Source: Lepidurus packardi
Lineage: Eukaryota > Arthropoda > Branchiopoda > Notostraca > Triopsidae
Length of the DNA stretch: 64,000 bases
Direction of reading: 5' to 3'
Assembly: GCA_023053545.1 (NCBI GenBank)
Contig: JAKZAN010000007.1
Coordinates: forward strand, 10,106,001-10,170,000
Under the pieces are notes generated by a model that saw only the letters and a program-made list of their open reading frames with translations, did no database searches and had not been told where the DNA came from. The first letter of the stretch is position 1, and each line of letters begins with the position of its first letter. The translations under genes were made by a program, and so were the position numbers. Below are positions 34,192-47,515 of this stretch, piece after piece.

Positions 34192-34753
34192 ATTTCTTCC
34201 TTTTAAAGAAATACTTCTTTTCACGTCTTCCCAGACACAAAAACTTCCTCAAACTCATAACACAAGACAACGGGAGACAAAGTTTTATAGGGCAGATCAT
34301 CCACACCTCCCTTATCTCAATACTAAACCACCAGGTGTGCAATTCCCATACCTAATCTCCAGTAATCGAACAGAAAACGCGGAAGTTCAACAACCAAATC
34401 AACCTTAATAAAAAAAAAATAAAGAAACGTCAATCTTTTTTTTCGTTGATTATATTACAAAACAGCTGATTAGGAGCTCAACTCCATACAAAAATAAAAA
34501 TTAACAACACAAAACAGTCTACTGAATCCAAAAAATAGCCCCGTTTCCACTGACGAACCCAAAACAGGCAAACAATTTTTGCTTTTACGAATATCACTGC
34601 AGAAATGTAGGACACGAGCCAAATTACTTTCATGTAACATCATCCCATCTTGCTCATGCAAAAAAAAGAACTCTTTTTGAAAAATAAAAAGCACATAAAG
34701 CAAAAGAAAAACAACAATCAGAGCTGCTTTTTTCTTGCGAGGATAAGAAGCAC
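34192..34753. other. Intergenic between lipase genes 1 and 2; no gene seen
   Basis: A/T-rich. Poly-A tracts lie at 34409-34425. It holds the 3' region of lipase gene 2 and the 5' region of gene 1. Confidence 0.5.
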
Positions 34754-37700
34754 TTATTGGTACTCGGCAACATATTCCAACACTTGCTGGTACAGGATTT
34801 GGTCCACGTTGACGGCCCATAAAAAGTCTAAATGGTTCCAGGACTTGACATTTACTCGAATGCTTTTGATGAGGTTCCCCAAACGAGCGGCTAACCAGGC
34901 AACATCCTTTTGGTACAAGAAAAAGTAACACAGGAATAATAACGCGTGGGCAATATGAACTTTTTTCAACTTTTTTCAACTTTTTAAGCAAGAAGTCCGG
35001 TTACTCTTTTGGTGCTCCGCGAAAAAAAATTACGCTAAAAAATAAAAAATAAATAAAAATTACTGTAGGATCTGCCAGCCAGTCGTTATCCCCCCAAAAC
35101 AGTACTACTGGCGCTGTAACCCTTGTTAGGTTGTATCTCGGAGGATATGTTTGCCCGTAACGTTCCATGTTTTCCCTTGGGCCCCAATCATATCGTACAA
35201 ACGATTCTAAAGTCGTGAAAAAATAGCAAAAAATTAGTAAAAAAAATAGGCTCTGGTTAAACATGTTATTTCCATGTTCTTGTCAATTAAAACTTTGGTT
35301 TTATTCAACTTTTTTCTTACGTGTGTTATGTTCTTGAGCGTAGTGAACAACGGTTTTTGTTGAAGTACCGGCAGGGGTATGTCCGCCAATTATGGGGATC
35401 AACGACTGGAAATATAGAAACATTTTTTTGTTTTTTAGAAAATACGATATTTTAAAGCAAAACTAAGTTTTAATTCAGACTAAGGAGTTCAGAAATTCAA
35501 AATTTAAGTGAGTCTTTTAAAATGCGAAAGTTCAAAAAATAAAAAAAAAATAGATTAAGCTTACCGAATTAAAATTGGTGGTATCCGAACCGGTTATAAC
35601 AAACATAAGGCTCTCGCACATGGTTTCTTGTACGCTGCTTTGGTCGCAGAAATACTTTTCTATAAGACGTAGGAATCTGCCGCTGGGTAAAAAGGCTCGG
35701 GTGCCCAACCATTTGAAGATGAGCTAAAATTAAAAAAAAAAAGTGATGTTGTTAAGAAAAGGGACAGAGATTTTTTCGAGAAAGGGAAAAGGATTATTGG
35801 GGAATGGTTTTTGAGGATTACTTGCAGCTGGTTTACGAAAGGCGTTAGGAGCTTGATGGGACTTTTCATATGTCCGACACTAGCGACCGGTCCAAGTCCA
35901 ATTGCGAGTTTGATGTGGCGGTTTAACTCCGGATGCGTTTCCATGGCAGCCCAGAACTATTTCGAAAGTAATTTTAAAACTAGGCTTTTCTTGCCACAGA
36001 AAAGATTCCTGTCACAAAGCAAGTTACAAGGACAGTACTTGTCAGGGAAGATTTGGAGAAATCCAGAAAGCTTAGCATCTTAAAAAAGAAAAACAAGTTA
36101 ATTGGAAGAGTGCTGCGTTGTAAACCTCGAAAGATATAAGACCTTAGTGGGGATTAAGGAAATAAAGTCTTTGAGTAAAGGGGTTTTGCTTTGTTTGTTT
36201 TAACAAAATTAAGTTTTCATTCAGACTAAGGAGTTCAGATCGTGGCTTTTTTAAGTTGCGGAGGGAATGCGAAGTTTGAGCGTAAGAGTGTCGGCTGATA
36301 TCAATTCCTCGCGAGCGAAATTGTTGCCAAGGTTCAACTTAGAAGGTGAGAGTTTGGGGAAAAGGAGCTTACCATCGTGGTTCCCATGGAGTGGCCAATA
36401 TAGGTGATATTACCCTGTCCTGTCGTGTTCATCACGTATCGCAAGGCGGCCGGAATGTCATAATAACCCATCTGATCCCACCTTATAAAGACAGGAAAGA
36501 AACTAGATTAAATTCCGAGTCTTTTTAGTTTAATGTTGAAGTTGATGGAACTTACGAGAAATTCCAGTACTCTTGGTCTGTTTCCTTAAGAAACACGTGG
36601 CGCCGAGAGTAAGTATTGCCTCTAGCGTTACCCATCCACACCTGTCGAGTTTCAAATTAATCCATTAGCAAAGTAGTAGTTTACTTCTGGAAAAAAAACT
36701 CTTTCCCAACAAAGTAATCCTCTCTAAAACGTTAAGAAGGCTTTGAACTTTACAACACAAAGCTCTGAAGAACAAACAAAAACCGTTGGACAGATTTGAA
36801 TTTAAAAAATGGCCGTTAGGGAGGAAAGTACGTGAAATTCAAAGAAGACACTTAAACGTTTTCGGTAAAATTCGTTTCCAACAAAGTAACCCTCTCTAAA
36901 AGGTTAAGAAGACTTTAAACTTCACAACACAAACAGCTCAGAAACACAAGAAAACCGTTGGACACGTTTGAATTCAAAAAACAGCCGTTAGGGAGAAAGG
37001 GCGCGGGAAATTCAAAAAAGACACTTACGTCGTAGCCGCGGTCTGCCAGCATGTACCCTGCAACACACCCAAAAACACGACCATTTCCATTTAGAAAAAG
37101 GGAGGAACGCAATCGATAGTAAACATGAAACATTTCCTACCCAAGCCTTTATCCACTGGCCCAATAACCCAGTCCGCCGAGCTGCATAACAGACCGTGTT
37201 GTAGAAAGACAACAGGTTTTCCTTCGCTGCTAACGTTGGCGCTTGACTCGTTGCGGCCATGCTTGATGCGGTGAAGATTTAGAATGTAATTATCCGCTGT
37301 AATGACTTCGTGCGTTTCCGCTGGGTAACCTCGGTGTCGCACCAAATCTGGCTAACAGAGGGATCAATTCGTTTTAAAAATTCGGTAAAAAATTCAATTT
37401 CTTAGCAGTATTTCTTTTCTCAACAACCACATTTAAACTTCCCAAACTGCCCAAATTTCTGCTAAAATCTTCCTAAATTGAAAACAACCTTCTAAACTTG
37501 GAAATTAATTGTAACACCTAATGCTTAATTGCCACTCAATACTGAACTGAACATTCGACATTTAACGTTAAAATTTAACATCACAATCTACGTAGCATGT
37601 TAAGTGTTTTTTTGTTGTGCAAGCTGACAGGATGAAAATTGATTAATCCTATGTCACCCCCCCCCCCCCAAAAAAAAAAGAAAAAAAATACATTAATTAG

Positions 37701-38953
37701 TACGACAAGGCTATGTTAAGGCTCCCGAAATTTTCATTACTCTCATCACTCTCTTACACCCACCATTCTATTCCTTCTTGTCCTTGGTCCTTCTTCTCCA
37801 TCCCGTACTGTACTGTACGTTCGCAAGCCTAGTAACAGCATGGCGCAACCTAAAACGTCCAAAGTCCCCTCAAGCGTTGTGGGTCAGTAGGTTATTGGAT
37901 ACAAGAGTCATGCCACAACAGGAAACAGAAACTACTAAACTCCACATACTACAGTCGATGTCTGTAACCAATATTCCGGTCGTTTCTTTCTCCCTATGCA
38001 TTCCCTTTTTCCTTCGCTTCCATGTCATTATACTTAATTACGCGTACATGCTTATTCTTAAGCGCATCTGAACTATTTGCTATCAAAATCGAAAAATCAA
38101 AATCTATTTTCTATCAAATCTATTTGCTATCAAAATCAAAATCGAACCTGGAATTAGGATCAATACTTTAAAGGCTAAATGTATCCCAACTAATCCTAAC
38201 TAGAACACTCACACTGAAAAGTTGAACTAGTTCTTCGAACATGCTGGAAATTGACGCTAATTAATTTCTTAATTTTATAGCGTGTGTTTGATTTCTTCAG
38301 TTCATCAAACATTCGGGCCCTTTATCTCGCATGTTTCATATGAACAATTTTTTACCGAATAGCAAAAGCGAGATCAGATGGAACTTATCCGATCTATTTG
38401 CACTCACTATTCGAAAACAAACCTGGAATTGGACCAATCATTCAATTCAATGTATTCGAACTAAGAACATTGAAATTGTGTAAAAGATCTTCTTGTAAAA
38501 GATTAAAGATCTTCTTTCGAGCATACTGGAAATGAACGCTAATTATTTACTTAATTTGATATGGTTGGTTTCCTTAAATTGAAGAATTGAATTCTTCCAT
38601 TCACCGCACTTTTGTTTCTTTTCCTTATATTTTCAACAACAATGAACCGGACTATTCATTACCGAATAGTTAAAGCGAGATTCAGATAGAACATTGGAAC
38701 TATTTGCACGCAATGTTCGAAACAAGATATGTGAGTGTAAGGAATGTGTCAAAGGAAGATTACTTACCATCGGCATGTTTATTTCGGGATCACTATCATC
38801 CAAGCTGGCATACACCCCTAATTTACTATTGCTGGTATATTTTCGTCGGTTCAAATATTCCAAGAATTCTTCCACATCCTGCAAGCCGAACGGAAAGGCG
38901 TGAAGCGTGACAAACAACGACAGAAACACGAGATAGTTCGTCAAACACGCCAT
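34754..38953 (-). CDS. Secreted acid lipase, gene 2
   Basis: The model is complement join(34754..34906, 35064..35206, 35321..35405, 35565..35723, 35822..35956, 36373..36481, 36556..36641, 37029..37057, 37141..37351, 38768..38953), 431 aa. The signal peptide is MACLTNYLVFLSLFVTLHA. The triad is Ser202 (GHSMG), Asp375 (GDNDWLAD) and His406 (NHLDF). Its intron pattern is unlike the others. The exon holding HRGYP and the oxyanion motif HGLLCSSAD is one unit. The GYDVW exon is split after GYD, and the nucleophile exon is split just after GHSMGTTM. Intron 1 is large (1.4 kb) and contains a C-tract followed by an A-tract at 37658-37690. Gene 2 is the most diverged member along with gene 1. Confidence 0.9.
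36684..37030. repeat. About 180-bp tandem duplication in lipase gene 2 intron
   Basis: Units at about 36684-36860 and 36866-37030 are about 85 percent alike by eye. The second unit ends in the splice donor of the small exon 37029-37057. The first unit has the equivalent sequence mutated from acttacg to acttaaacg. Confidence 0.75.
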
Positions 38954-40279
38954 GGTGATACGAGTAGTTTCCCTAGATACTCAGATTTTCCTAATAACTG
39001 AAACTGAGAGGACTGCCAAGCACAGGAACTAGTTCAGCTGATCTTCAGTTCAGCCTTGACAAAAGGAAAATCACGATAGGAATGTTCAGCTGATGTGGAT
39101 CAGCCACTATGTATTGGACTAGATTGGACGAATGATGACGATTGATATTTCAGATACTATCCCTCACATCCGATCATGTCTTCTTTCCATTTTACCAGAT
39201 TTATTCAATATTGAACATCAATACGGCGTGTTAACTGAAACTGACTCACTATGTGAACACATCACCACATTTGCGTCCTGGAACTTTCGCATTCACATGT
39301 GCACACCTACACAATCCACACACCACGCAGACAAAGGATATAAGGCACTAAAGTAGTTCGCGGAAAAGGATTGAAAACGTCTCGGCGACGAATGTCGAAC
39401 ACTTCGCTCTGGGCTTTCTTCTTTTTAGTGTCTGGACTTTTCCACTGCCTTGTTTTAAACCACGCTGCGACACTCAAACGGAACGAAACTAGCTTATTGG
39501 ACCTAGGGATGTTTGAGGAGCGTTTTTCAGGCTTGGAACAGGGAAGTGACGAGAAGTAAGATAATGTACGACTCGTGCTGTCTTGGCGAATGAAACTTTT
39601 TGAAAGAGATAAGCTTTTACACTGCTCGACTTCCAAGAAGCTTAAGTCGGAATGGTTTTGGCCACACTTCGGGAGCGTTGAGAGAAAGTTTCTTTTCGTG
39701 GAGAAAGCCAGTCTCTTACAGGTATAGGAAGATTACTTAGGACGCTAGGAGGATTTGAAAGCGTGGCTTTCTCTCTCTCGGGCGGCTTGTAACAACTTTC
39801 AAAGGCATTTGGAGGATTGTAATGTGTGCTCTGGTGCATTCATTTGAGTGTTCCATGTGGGGAATTTATTAAGAGGGAAAGTATGCTTTGCAGACACTGA
39901 AAAGGTACTGAGGCAAATCCTATTTGCCAACCATGCAAAGAGTTAGTGCGATGTACAGTGTGGTAAGAACTATTGATTTCTGACTTCGTGTGTAGAGACG
40001 TGGCCAAGATGAGAAGGTCAGGAAGATAGTGGATCATCAGGACGAGGACGATGCTCTCTACTAAAATGATTTGATTAGTTCAGTAGTTAGATCAGTTTTG
40101 ATTAAATTTAAGTGGAAATGTAGTGACTGGCAGCGATTTTTTAGTTTGTGATTTTAGTTTTGGTTGATTTATTGAGGAAAACAAGCTCGTGTGTGGGGAC
40201 TTCTTTTTTATAACACGCTTAATGAATAAATTAAGCAATACATAATGACAGGATATTTTTTCAGGCGGGGAGGTTAACC
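38954..40279. other. Intergenic between lipase genes 2 and 3; no gene seen
   Basis: Several short open frames on both strands lack domains or similarity to neighbours. It contains the presumed promoter of lipase gene 2 and the 3' region of gene 3. Confidence 0.5.
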
Positions 40280-43233
40280 TTATAATTGCGGAACTGGATT
40301 GTGTGTGGCAACCAAGCTACGAATGTTGTGATTCACGAGAATGTCCACGTGTTTGGCGTACATGAAGTCCATGTGATTGAACCCATCCATAGGAACCCGG
40401 ATGGTAGCTTGCAGGTTACCCAAACGGCTAGCTAGTACTTTGGTGTCCTTCAAAAGAAGGGGATATACAGTTTTCCCAATCTATTTTTATAGTAATTTGT
40501 AGTCTTTTACTTCGGGCCCTACGAGCCAGTCCTTGTCGCCGTAGAAAAGGATGACCGGTACTTTCACGTTCCCCAGGTTGTATTCCGGGGGCGTAGCCTG
40601 ACCGTAACGTGCCTGATTCCCGGCCTTCCCCCAATCGTATCGACAGAATCGTTCTTTCAGGGAGAAAGTAGAATGAAGAAGATTTGTCAGATGTTTCAAT
40701 TGACTGGAAGCGTTTTAGGATTTTTATAAGGTTGAGTGAAAGGTACTTACTTGAATTGAAACCTTGAGCGAACTGTGCTACGGTACGTACCGAAGTACCA
40801 GCCGGCGTATGCGAGTTGATTACTGGTACTAATGTCTACCATGAAAAGGGGAGTAAAGTTTTGAAAGTTTTGATTGGGTTCATTTGGGCTTCAAACTTGT
40901 TTAGTAACTTACCGCGTTGAAGTTGACCGGTTCAGATCCACTCAATAGGAAAGAAAAGTTTTCGCATTTACGGGGCTTGAGGTCGTTCTTAGTGCAGAAA
41001 TATTGCGCTGCATACCGGATCAGGTTTGTGTTTGGCAGGAATTCATTGGTACCCAGCATTCTGAAGATGGTCTAAAGAATTAACACAAGAAAGAGAGAGA
41101 TCAACACAATAGGGATCTTTAGCCATGCAGAGGTCGTGGAATTTCGGTAGAAAAAGGTGAGGGATGGCAGTAATTAGCACGTACCTCGAGTTGGGTGATG
41201 TACGGAGCGAGGTGACGTATCGGACTACGCATGTTGGGCATCACAGAAGCCGGGCCGAGGGCTATCATGACGTTCACTAAGGACTGCAGCTCGGGTCGAG
41301 TATCGGCAAACACCCAGAAGGCAGCACACCCTAGGGAATGCCCCACGTACGTGAGAGCTTTCTGGTGCGTGTGACCCAGAACGAACTGTAGCATGGCAGG
41401 GATATCGTACTGTCCCATATGGTCCCATCTGTTACCAAACGAACATTTCTTTCCTATCCTTTAGTATATTTTATTTAGAAAAAGAGAGTTTGTCTGGGTA
41501 CGTACGAAAAATCCCAGTAGTCATCGTCGCGGGTGTTGTACTTGACGTGCTTCCGGGAGTACGTGGATCCTCTATACGAGAAAGTACTGGTCGTTAGTTG
41601 TAGTTTTTTCTTTACAATAAGCTAATCCCTTGCCAAAGAAACTTTTCAAATCTCTTTGAAGGGATTCTTTTGGTTTTGAAAGGAATGCATAGAAATCGTT
41701 GAACGAGTCAGAACAAAAGGTGAGAGGATAAAAGTGGAGATAAAATACCAAGTTTAGTGTCGGTATTGCTTTTGTAGTCGGGTTTTTAAATCTGTAGTCA
41801 AGTGTTTTTCGTAAGCTGTGGTCGTTTGTTTTTCTTGTTACGGTTTAGGCTGAGGTTTGAATTCCTAAGCAAGGGGCTTTAGCACCACTATTATATCCCA
41901 AACGTGCTTTGGTAGAAGGTTGTAAAAACGTTGGATCCAAGCCAAGATCACTTTCGAAGTCAAGGGTCGTAGCAACAGTGTTGGCAGAATAGGTTAAATA
42001 ACTGCAAACGAGCGAAATACAAATCTGGTCGCGTTTTCGTTGTGAGAACGAAAAATTTTAAAAGAATTTTAAATTCTACATTTTTTGAAATTTTATCTTT
42101 TAGGGATTGCAACTTCCAAACCAAAAAATAAGTACATTCAGAAGCATATTTCCCCTGTTTTCTGCTTCTAAAACCACGCATTTTAAAATATCGATCTATC
42201 TATGTAAAAATCGATCAAACCTAGAAAATCGAGTAGTTTTTACACTCGCTAGATGGCAGTATGCTTGTTCCGTTAGAGGCGCTATTGTTTAAAATCCTCG
42301 TAGACTACTTTGCTTTCTACGTTAACTAACTAAATATGAAAGTAGAAAATCTTAAAAAATGTCGAATGAAAGCTAATAACGAGGTATTTATTCTACACTG
42401 AAAGATCAGAATATATACCTAAGTCGCGCAAAGTAAATTCAATACAAAGAAAACTAAAAGTACACAGTACTTATACCTGAAGTTGCCCAGCCAGACGTCA
42501 TAGCCTCGGTCAGCCAGGTCGTACGCTAAAAACGATCATAAATCAATTGTATGGTATTAAATTACAACCAGGCAATTCACTGTATAATTTTTTACTTGTT
42601 CAACGGTAAGGAAGGGTTTCTTGTCTCACCTAATGCTTTGTCCACGGGACCTACCAGCCAGCAAGCCGAACTGCACGATAGACCGTGTTGTAGGAAAACA
42701 ACCGGTCTGGGAAAAGGGCTGTCAACGTTTTTCTGTCCGTTGAGCCGATGCAAGGTCAAGGCATACCTGTAGTCAGTTAATCTCAACCACCATGTCTTGT
42801 TCCTTTTTTCTTTTTAACAATGTTATCTTATTCGTTACCCATCTTCCGTGAACACCTCATGGATCTCAATTGGGTATCCGCGGCTGCGCACCATCTCTGG
42901 CTATTTCCAAAATATATTTTAAATTTACAATATGTACTTTAAAAGCCAAAAATTTCTCTACATGTTACGCTTAATTAAAACAATTTTTTAAATCCAGAAA
43001 ATCGATAAAACAAAAAAAAAATTCAAGTGGACGAGTTAGGCTTAGCTTCTTACCACATCCATATACATCTCCGGGTTAGTGATGCCTCTACGTTCGTTTT
43101 GGCGCCGCAGGTAACTGCCGAGGTACCTCTCCAACGCATCGTCGACCCATTCAGGCATGGCTCGTAGTGTATTGGCGGGGCCAGCCAGCATTAGACTTGC
43201 AATAGCGTTTAATATCAACCACGTGTTTGCCAT
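40280..43233 (-). CDS. Secreted acid lipase, gene 3
   Basis: The model is complement join(40280..40447, 40511..40653, 40751..40835, 40913..41071, 41185..41428, 41506..41571, 42477..42525, 42630..42766, 42839..42900, 43054..43233), 430 aa in ten exons. The signal peptide ends near MLAGPANT, and the pro-region carries EWVDDALERYLG. The triad is Ser196 (GHSLG), Asp369 (GDKDWL) and His400 (NHMDF). Exons 2-10 have exactly the lengths seen in genes 4-6, showing common descent; only exon 1 is three codons shorter. Its intron between the GYDVWLGNFR exon and the next has an ordinary GT donor. The long intron 41572-42476 contains a TAGATGGCAG element near 42250. Confidence 0.93.
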
Positions 43234-44485
43234 ACTTTAGCTCACTTCCCCACTTTCGATGGACAACTCTGCGTGACTTTTTCCCACAGTCTCCGCGATC
43301 ACCAACACCATTGGATCGAGCTTTGCTGGCGAGGAATCTTCTCCAAGGAATGTGGTTCTTGTGCCAAGGAGTGCTTTGCAAAAACTAACGGAATGACCCG
43401 GTCTGGTGCAAGATCACCTACGCGTATTTACACACATGCTTCGAAACTATACGCTGTCGTCTGCTACCCTCTGTCTGCCAGACTTTAGGTTCCGGGGAAA
43501 AGTGTAGAAAAATAACTAGGGCAAAGGAGTCGGTCGTGTGCACTATTAGAAACGGCTAGTTGGAGCGAAAGTAGATGAGAAAGTGTGGTCAGCGATGCAG
43601 AGGCAGAGGATGATTTGGGTTGACCGATAAACTCGGGTTCAAGTTGGCGACTGAACTACGCCTTTTGTCACTTGGGATTCGGAGGTACAAACATGTTTGA
43701 CTTTGGTTGCTGGTCTAAGTAGGCGCCTTTCATGTTTTCTCGGTACAAAACTACCTTTATATAGAAAGCTCTAATTTGGCTCTCCTGATGTCAGCCAAGG
43801 TTAACATCGTTCCAAGACCTGTTTGGTCTTGGAAGTCGACGGAGTTCCTTGTAGATCCGTTTGATGGAACTGTAGTTAGACAAGCAAGCGAGCTTTTGAA
43901 AGGATTAAGAAGTTCAGAGTTCGAACTCAGTGAACTCGACGTTTTCTTTTCCTTTACGGATTCGGAACCCAAGTCAACTGGTCCCGTTATGTAGAGAGGG
44001 TGCTGCAGGCGTAAATCCTCTTCATGATGGAGAGAGCATCCACGTGGGGTGTTGCCATTAACCAACTCGAACAAGAGCCTGAGAACATCGTATATACGGA
44101 TACATAAGGAACCCTACCTGGTGGGGTCTACTGTACCTGGGAACTTCTCGGGAAATTGGTAATGACGGGTGCTTTCGTAGAAGTTTCCAAATTGGCTTCC
44201 GAACAGCTACAAAGGCCCCTACTTTTGCAATTGATTAGCTTCGATTTAAGATAAAGTGGAATTTAGATCGTTGGAAGTGAGACGGTTAAGGCGGTTCAGG
44301 CGGACGTTGAAGGGAAATAGTGGGAGGTTTTTATTGAGCAGTTCGTGACGTATCAACGCTCGGGAGGTCTCTTGAGCACCATAATTGGGCAGATTTTTTT
44401 ATCTTAGAGAGTCAACTTGAAGCAGTCAATAAATTAGGCAATAAATACTGACGGGCAGTTTTGGAGATTTTTTTTAAAAAAGCTA
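43234..44485. other. Intergenic between lipase genes 3 and 4, with a duplicated fragment
   Basis: The stretch around 43990-44210 recurs at 48970-49135. A minus-strand open frame at 43757-44074 (FELVNGNTPRGCSLHHEEDL at its start) covers part of it, but only about 30 codons are shared between the copies. I cannot assign a function. The 44315-44360 part recurs downstream of genes 5 and 6. Confidence 0.45.
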
Positions 44486-47400
44486 TTACAATGGCGGAAC
44501 TGGATTGTACGTAGAAATGAGTTTACGTACGTCGTTATTTACCAACACGTCAACATGGCGGCCGTACACAAAGTCCAAGTGATTGAAGTCATCCATAGGG
44601 ACTCGGATAATGTCTTTTAAATTACCTAGACGACTAGCCAGTGCTTTCGAGTCCTAAATAATAACATCGTATTAAATCGTAAATAAATTTGCACAGAAAT
44701 AATAAGAAATACGAATTAAAGTTTACAAATTGTTTCCTTACTTCAGGACCAGTCATCCAGTCGTTATCGCCGTAGAACAGAATGACTGGTACTTTGACAC
44801 TCTCGAGCTTGTAGTCCGGAGGCGTGTCCTGGCCATAATGTGCCTGATTCCCGGACCTCCCCCAATCGTATCGACAAAATCGTTCTTTGAGCGCAGACAA
44901 GTGAGACGTTAGACGGTGAAAAAAATAGTTAACAGCCTAAGGGATACTTACTTGAATTGACCCCTTGAGCGACCTGTGCTACGGTACGTACCGACGTACC
45001 GGCCGGCATGTGAGCGTTAATTACTGGCAGTAATGTCTAGGGTGTTATTAGAAAACAAGAAGAATAAAGATTTGGGGATTTTTTCGATGGTTTGCGATGT
45101 TCTTTACCGTGTTAAAATTCTTTGGATCAGATCCAGTTAGGAGGAACACAAAGTTCTCGCATTTCCGTGGCTTATCGTCGTTCTTGCTGCAGAAAAACTG
45201 CTCCGCGAACCGGACCACGTTCGAGCTTGGCAGGAATTCGTTGGTGCCCAGTACTTTGAAGAGAAACTTGGGGGAGAGATCAACACAATAGGAATTTTTA
45301 GCAATACAGAGATTGCGGAAGTTGGGTGGAAAAAAAGTGAGGGATAGCAGTAATTGGCACGTACCTCAAATTGGCTGACGTACGGAGCGAAGTAACGTAT
45401 CGGACTACGCATGTTGGGCAATACAGAGACTGGCCCGAGACCTATCATGACATTAACTAAGGACTGCAGCTCGGGATGAGTATCGGCAAACACCCAGAAA
45501 ACGGTGCACCCTAGGGAATAGCCCAGGTACGTGAGATCCTTCTGGTGCGTGTGTCCCAGCACGAATTGTAGCATTGCGGGGATATCGTACTGCCCCATTT
45601 GGTCCCATCTGTCATACCAGCAGAACATTTCTTTTATATTTTTTAACATTTTTTAAAAGAGTTTGACTGGATACGTACGAAAAATTCCAGTACTCGTTGT
45701 CTTTTATGTCGTACTTGATGTGCTTCTGGGAGTACGTCGAACCCCTATACGTGAAAGTACTGGTCGTTAGTTATGTTTTATACCTATCAATTTTTATATT
45801 ATTTTTGGAAATGTTATGATCATCCTAGAAGATGAATATAACGCGTCTAGTTGTGAGAAAAAGACGAGCAGACGAAGAGGAGATAAACTAGCAAGTGAGC
45901 CGTAGAAATCTGTAGAAGTCTTTTTTTTACTAAGCTTTAGGCGTTTTCTTTTAATGGTTTATGCTATAAGCCTGAGGTTTCCATCTGTAAGAAAAATTGG
46001 CTACCATCACTATTATACCGCACGCGTGTTTTTTATGGAATCGTTGGATGTCAGACAGGATCGTTTAGGACTCACGCGGAAGCAGGGGGTAAAAATTCGT
46101 ATGGGGAACGGTGCTAGGTTAAGCCTGGGAGCGAGGGAAATACAAATTGCACTTCTTTCTAAAGAATCTTAAAAAAAACGAGTTGGAAATGGTTTTCCCT
46201 CCATGATCGTAGCTTCCACTTTCTAAGAAGCAAGTTGGGAACAAATCTTCCCGGAATTTTGCTTCCCAGAAGCGAGTTTGCAAGAAACAATAGCTTCGGT
46301 TGAGAAGATTAATGTAAAGTTCGTTCCTTGTGTGATTTACTTAGATCAATGATAAGTAGCTAGAATTCTAAACTCAAAAGTAAACATAAAAACAAGTAAT
46401 ATCGTTATGAGGAGATAATTTGCCGCCCTTTTATCTCGTTAGATGGCGATAGTATCACCGCTAGCGGCGCTACGGCTTGTTTACATTCTTGTCAGACGTT
46501 TCCCCCAGGTTTTCCTCGTTAACTAGCTAATTATTAACGTAGAAAACCCGTGAAAATTCCTGCCATAGCTATACAACGAGGTTTTTCTTTCTCTAGGGAG
46601 AAATCATCTTCCAGGCATCGAAATTAAAGGAGAAGGGAATTTCTTAATACTTGCCTGAGATTCCCGAGCCATACGTCATAACCTTGGTCAGCTAGAACAT
46701 ATGCTGCAAAAAGACAAATATTTTCCAGGTTTATTAAAATCATGGCGAGGTAATTTTACCCACTTCAGTGGCTATGATTGTCAGTATTATGTGCTGGCTC
46801 TCATCTTTGCTTTTTTCTAGGAAAATAATATTCTTTGAATCAACTCACCTAATGACTTATCCACGGTATTTACAAGCCAGCAAGCAGAACTACAAATTAT
46901 ACCGTGTTGTAGAAAGACAACCGGTCTAGGAGAAAGGTGGTTGACACTTTTTCGTCCATTGATTCGATGCAAGGTCAGCCCATACCTGCAGCCAGAGGAA
47001 AAGCTGAACCACTACTTCTTATATGTTTTTTTTTAACTTTATTTCCCCTCATTACCCGTCTTCCGTGAACACCTCGTGGATCTCAATAGGATACCCGCGG
47101 CTGCGAACGGTCTCTGTCTATATTTCAATCCAATTTCAAATGAATGAAAGACATTTCTCTCAAAACTCGTTGAATTCAGATTTGCTTTGTGCTAATCAAT
47201 GGAATTTTAAACTTTAGTTCAGAAAGTTTAAAATTGAAGCGTGCAGGTGAAAATTTATAGAATTCATTGATTACGAATACTAGAAAATCCAAGTGATCTA
47301 ATCCAAATTGATCTAAGCTTTTTTACCACATCCATGTATATCTCCGGGTCAGTGATACCTCTCTTTTCATTTTGGCGCCGCAGGTAAGTGCCGAGGTACC

Positions 47401-47515
47401 TCTCTAAGGTATTGTCGACCCGTTCAGGCAATGGTCGTAGCGTCAGGGCGGGTAGAACCAGCCCGAGCCATAGGAAAGCGTTTAACGTTACCCACGTGTT
47501 GTTCGTGTAACTCAT
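44486..47515 (-). CDS. Secreted acid lipase, gene 4
   Basis: The model is complement join(44486..44653, 44742..44884, 44952..45036, 45108..45266, 45365..45608, 45679..45744, 46655..46703, 46849..46985, 47056..47117, 47327..47515), 433 aa. The signal peptide spans NAFLWLGLVLPALT. The triad is Ser199, here in GYSLG rather than GHSLG, with Asp372 (GDNDWM) and His403 (NHLDF). The oxyanion motif reads LQHGIICSSA, and the conserved MVRHRGYP is TVRSRGYP. The intron after the GYDVWLGNLR exon starts with GC (CAG/GCAAGT), as in genes 5 and 6. The substitutions next to the nucleophile could alter activity but leave GxSxG intact. Confidence 0.92.

Noticed and set aside
39307..39636. 109-codon minus-strand open frame between lipase genes 2 and 3
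   Set aside because: No domain, no partner exon with fitting phase, and an overlapping frame on the other strand; likely chance.
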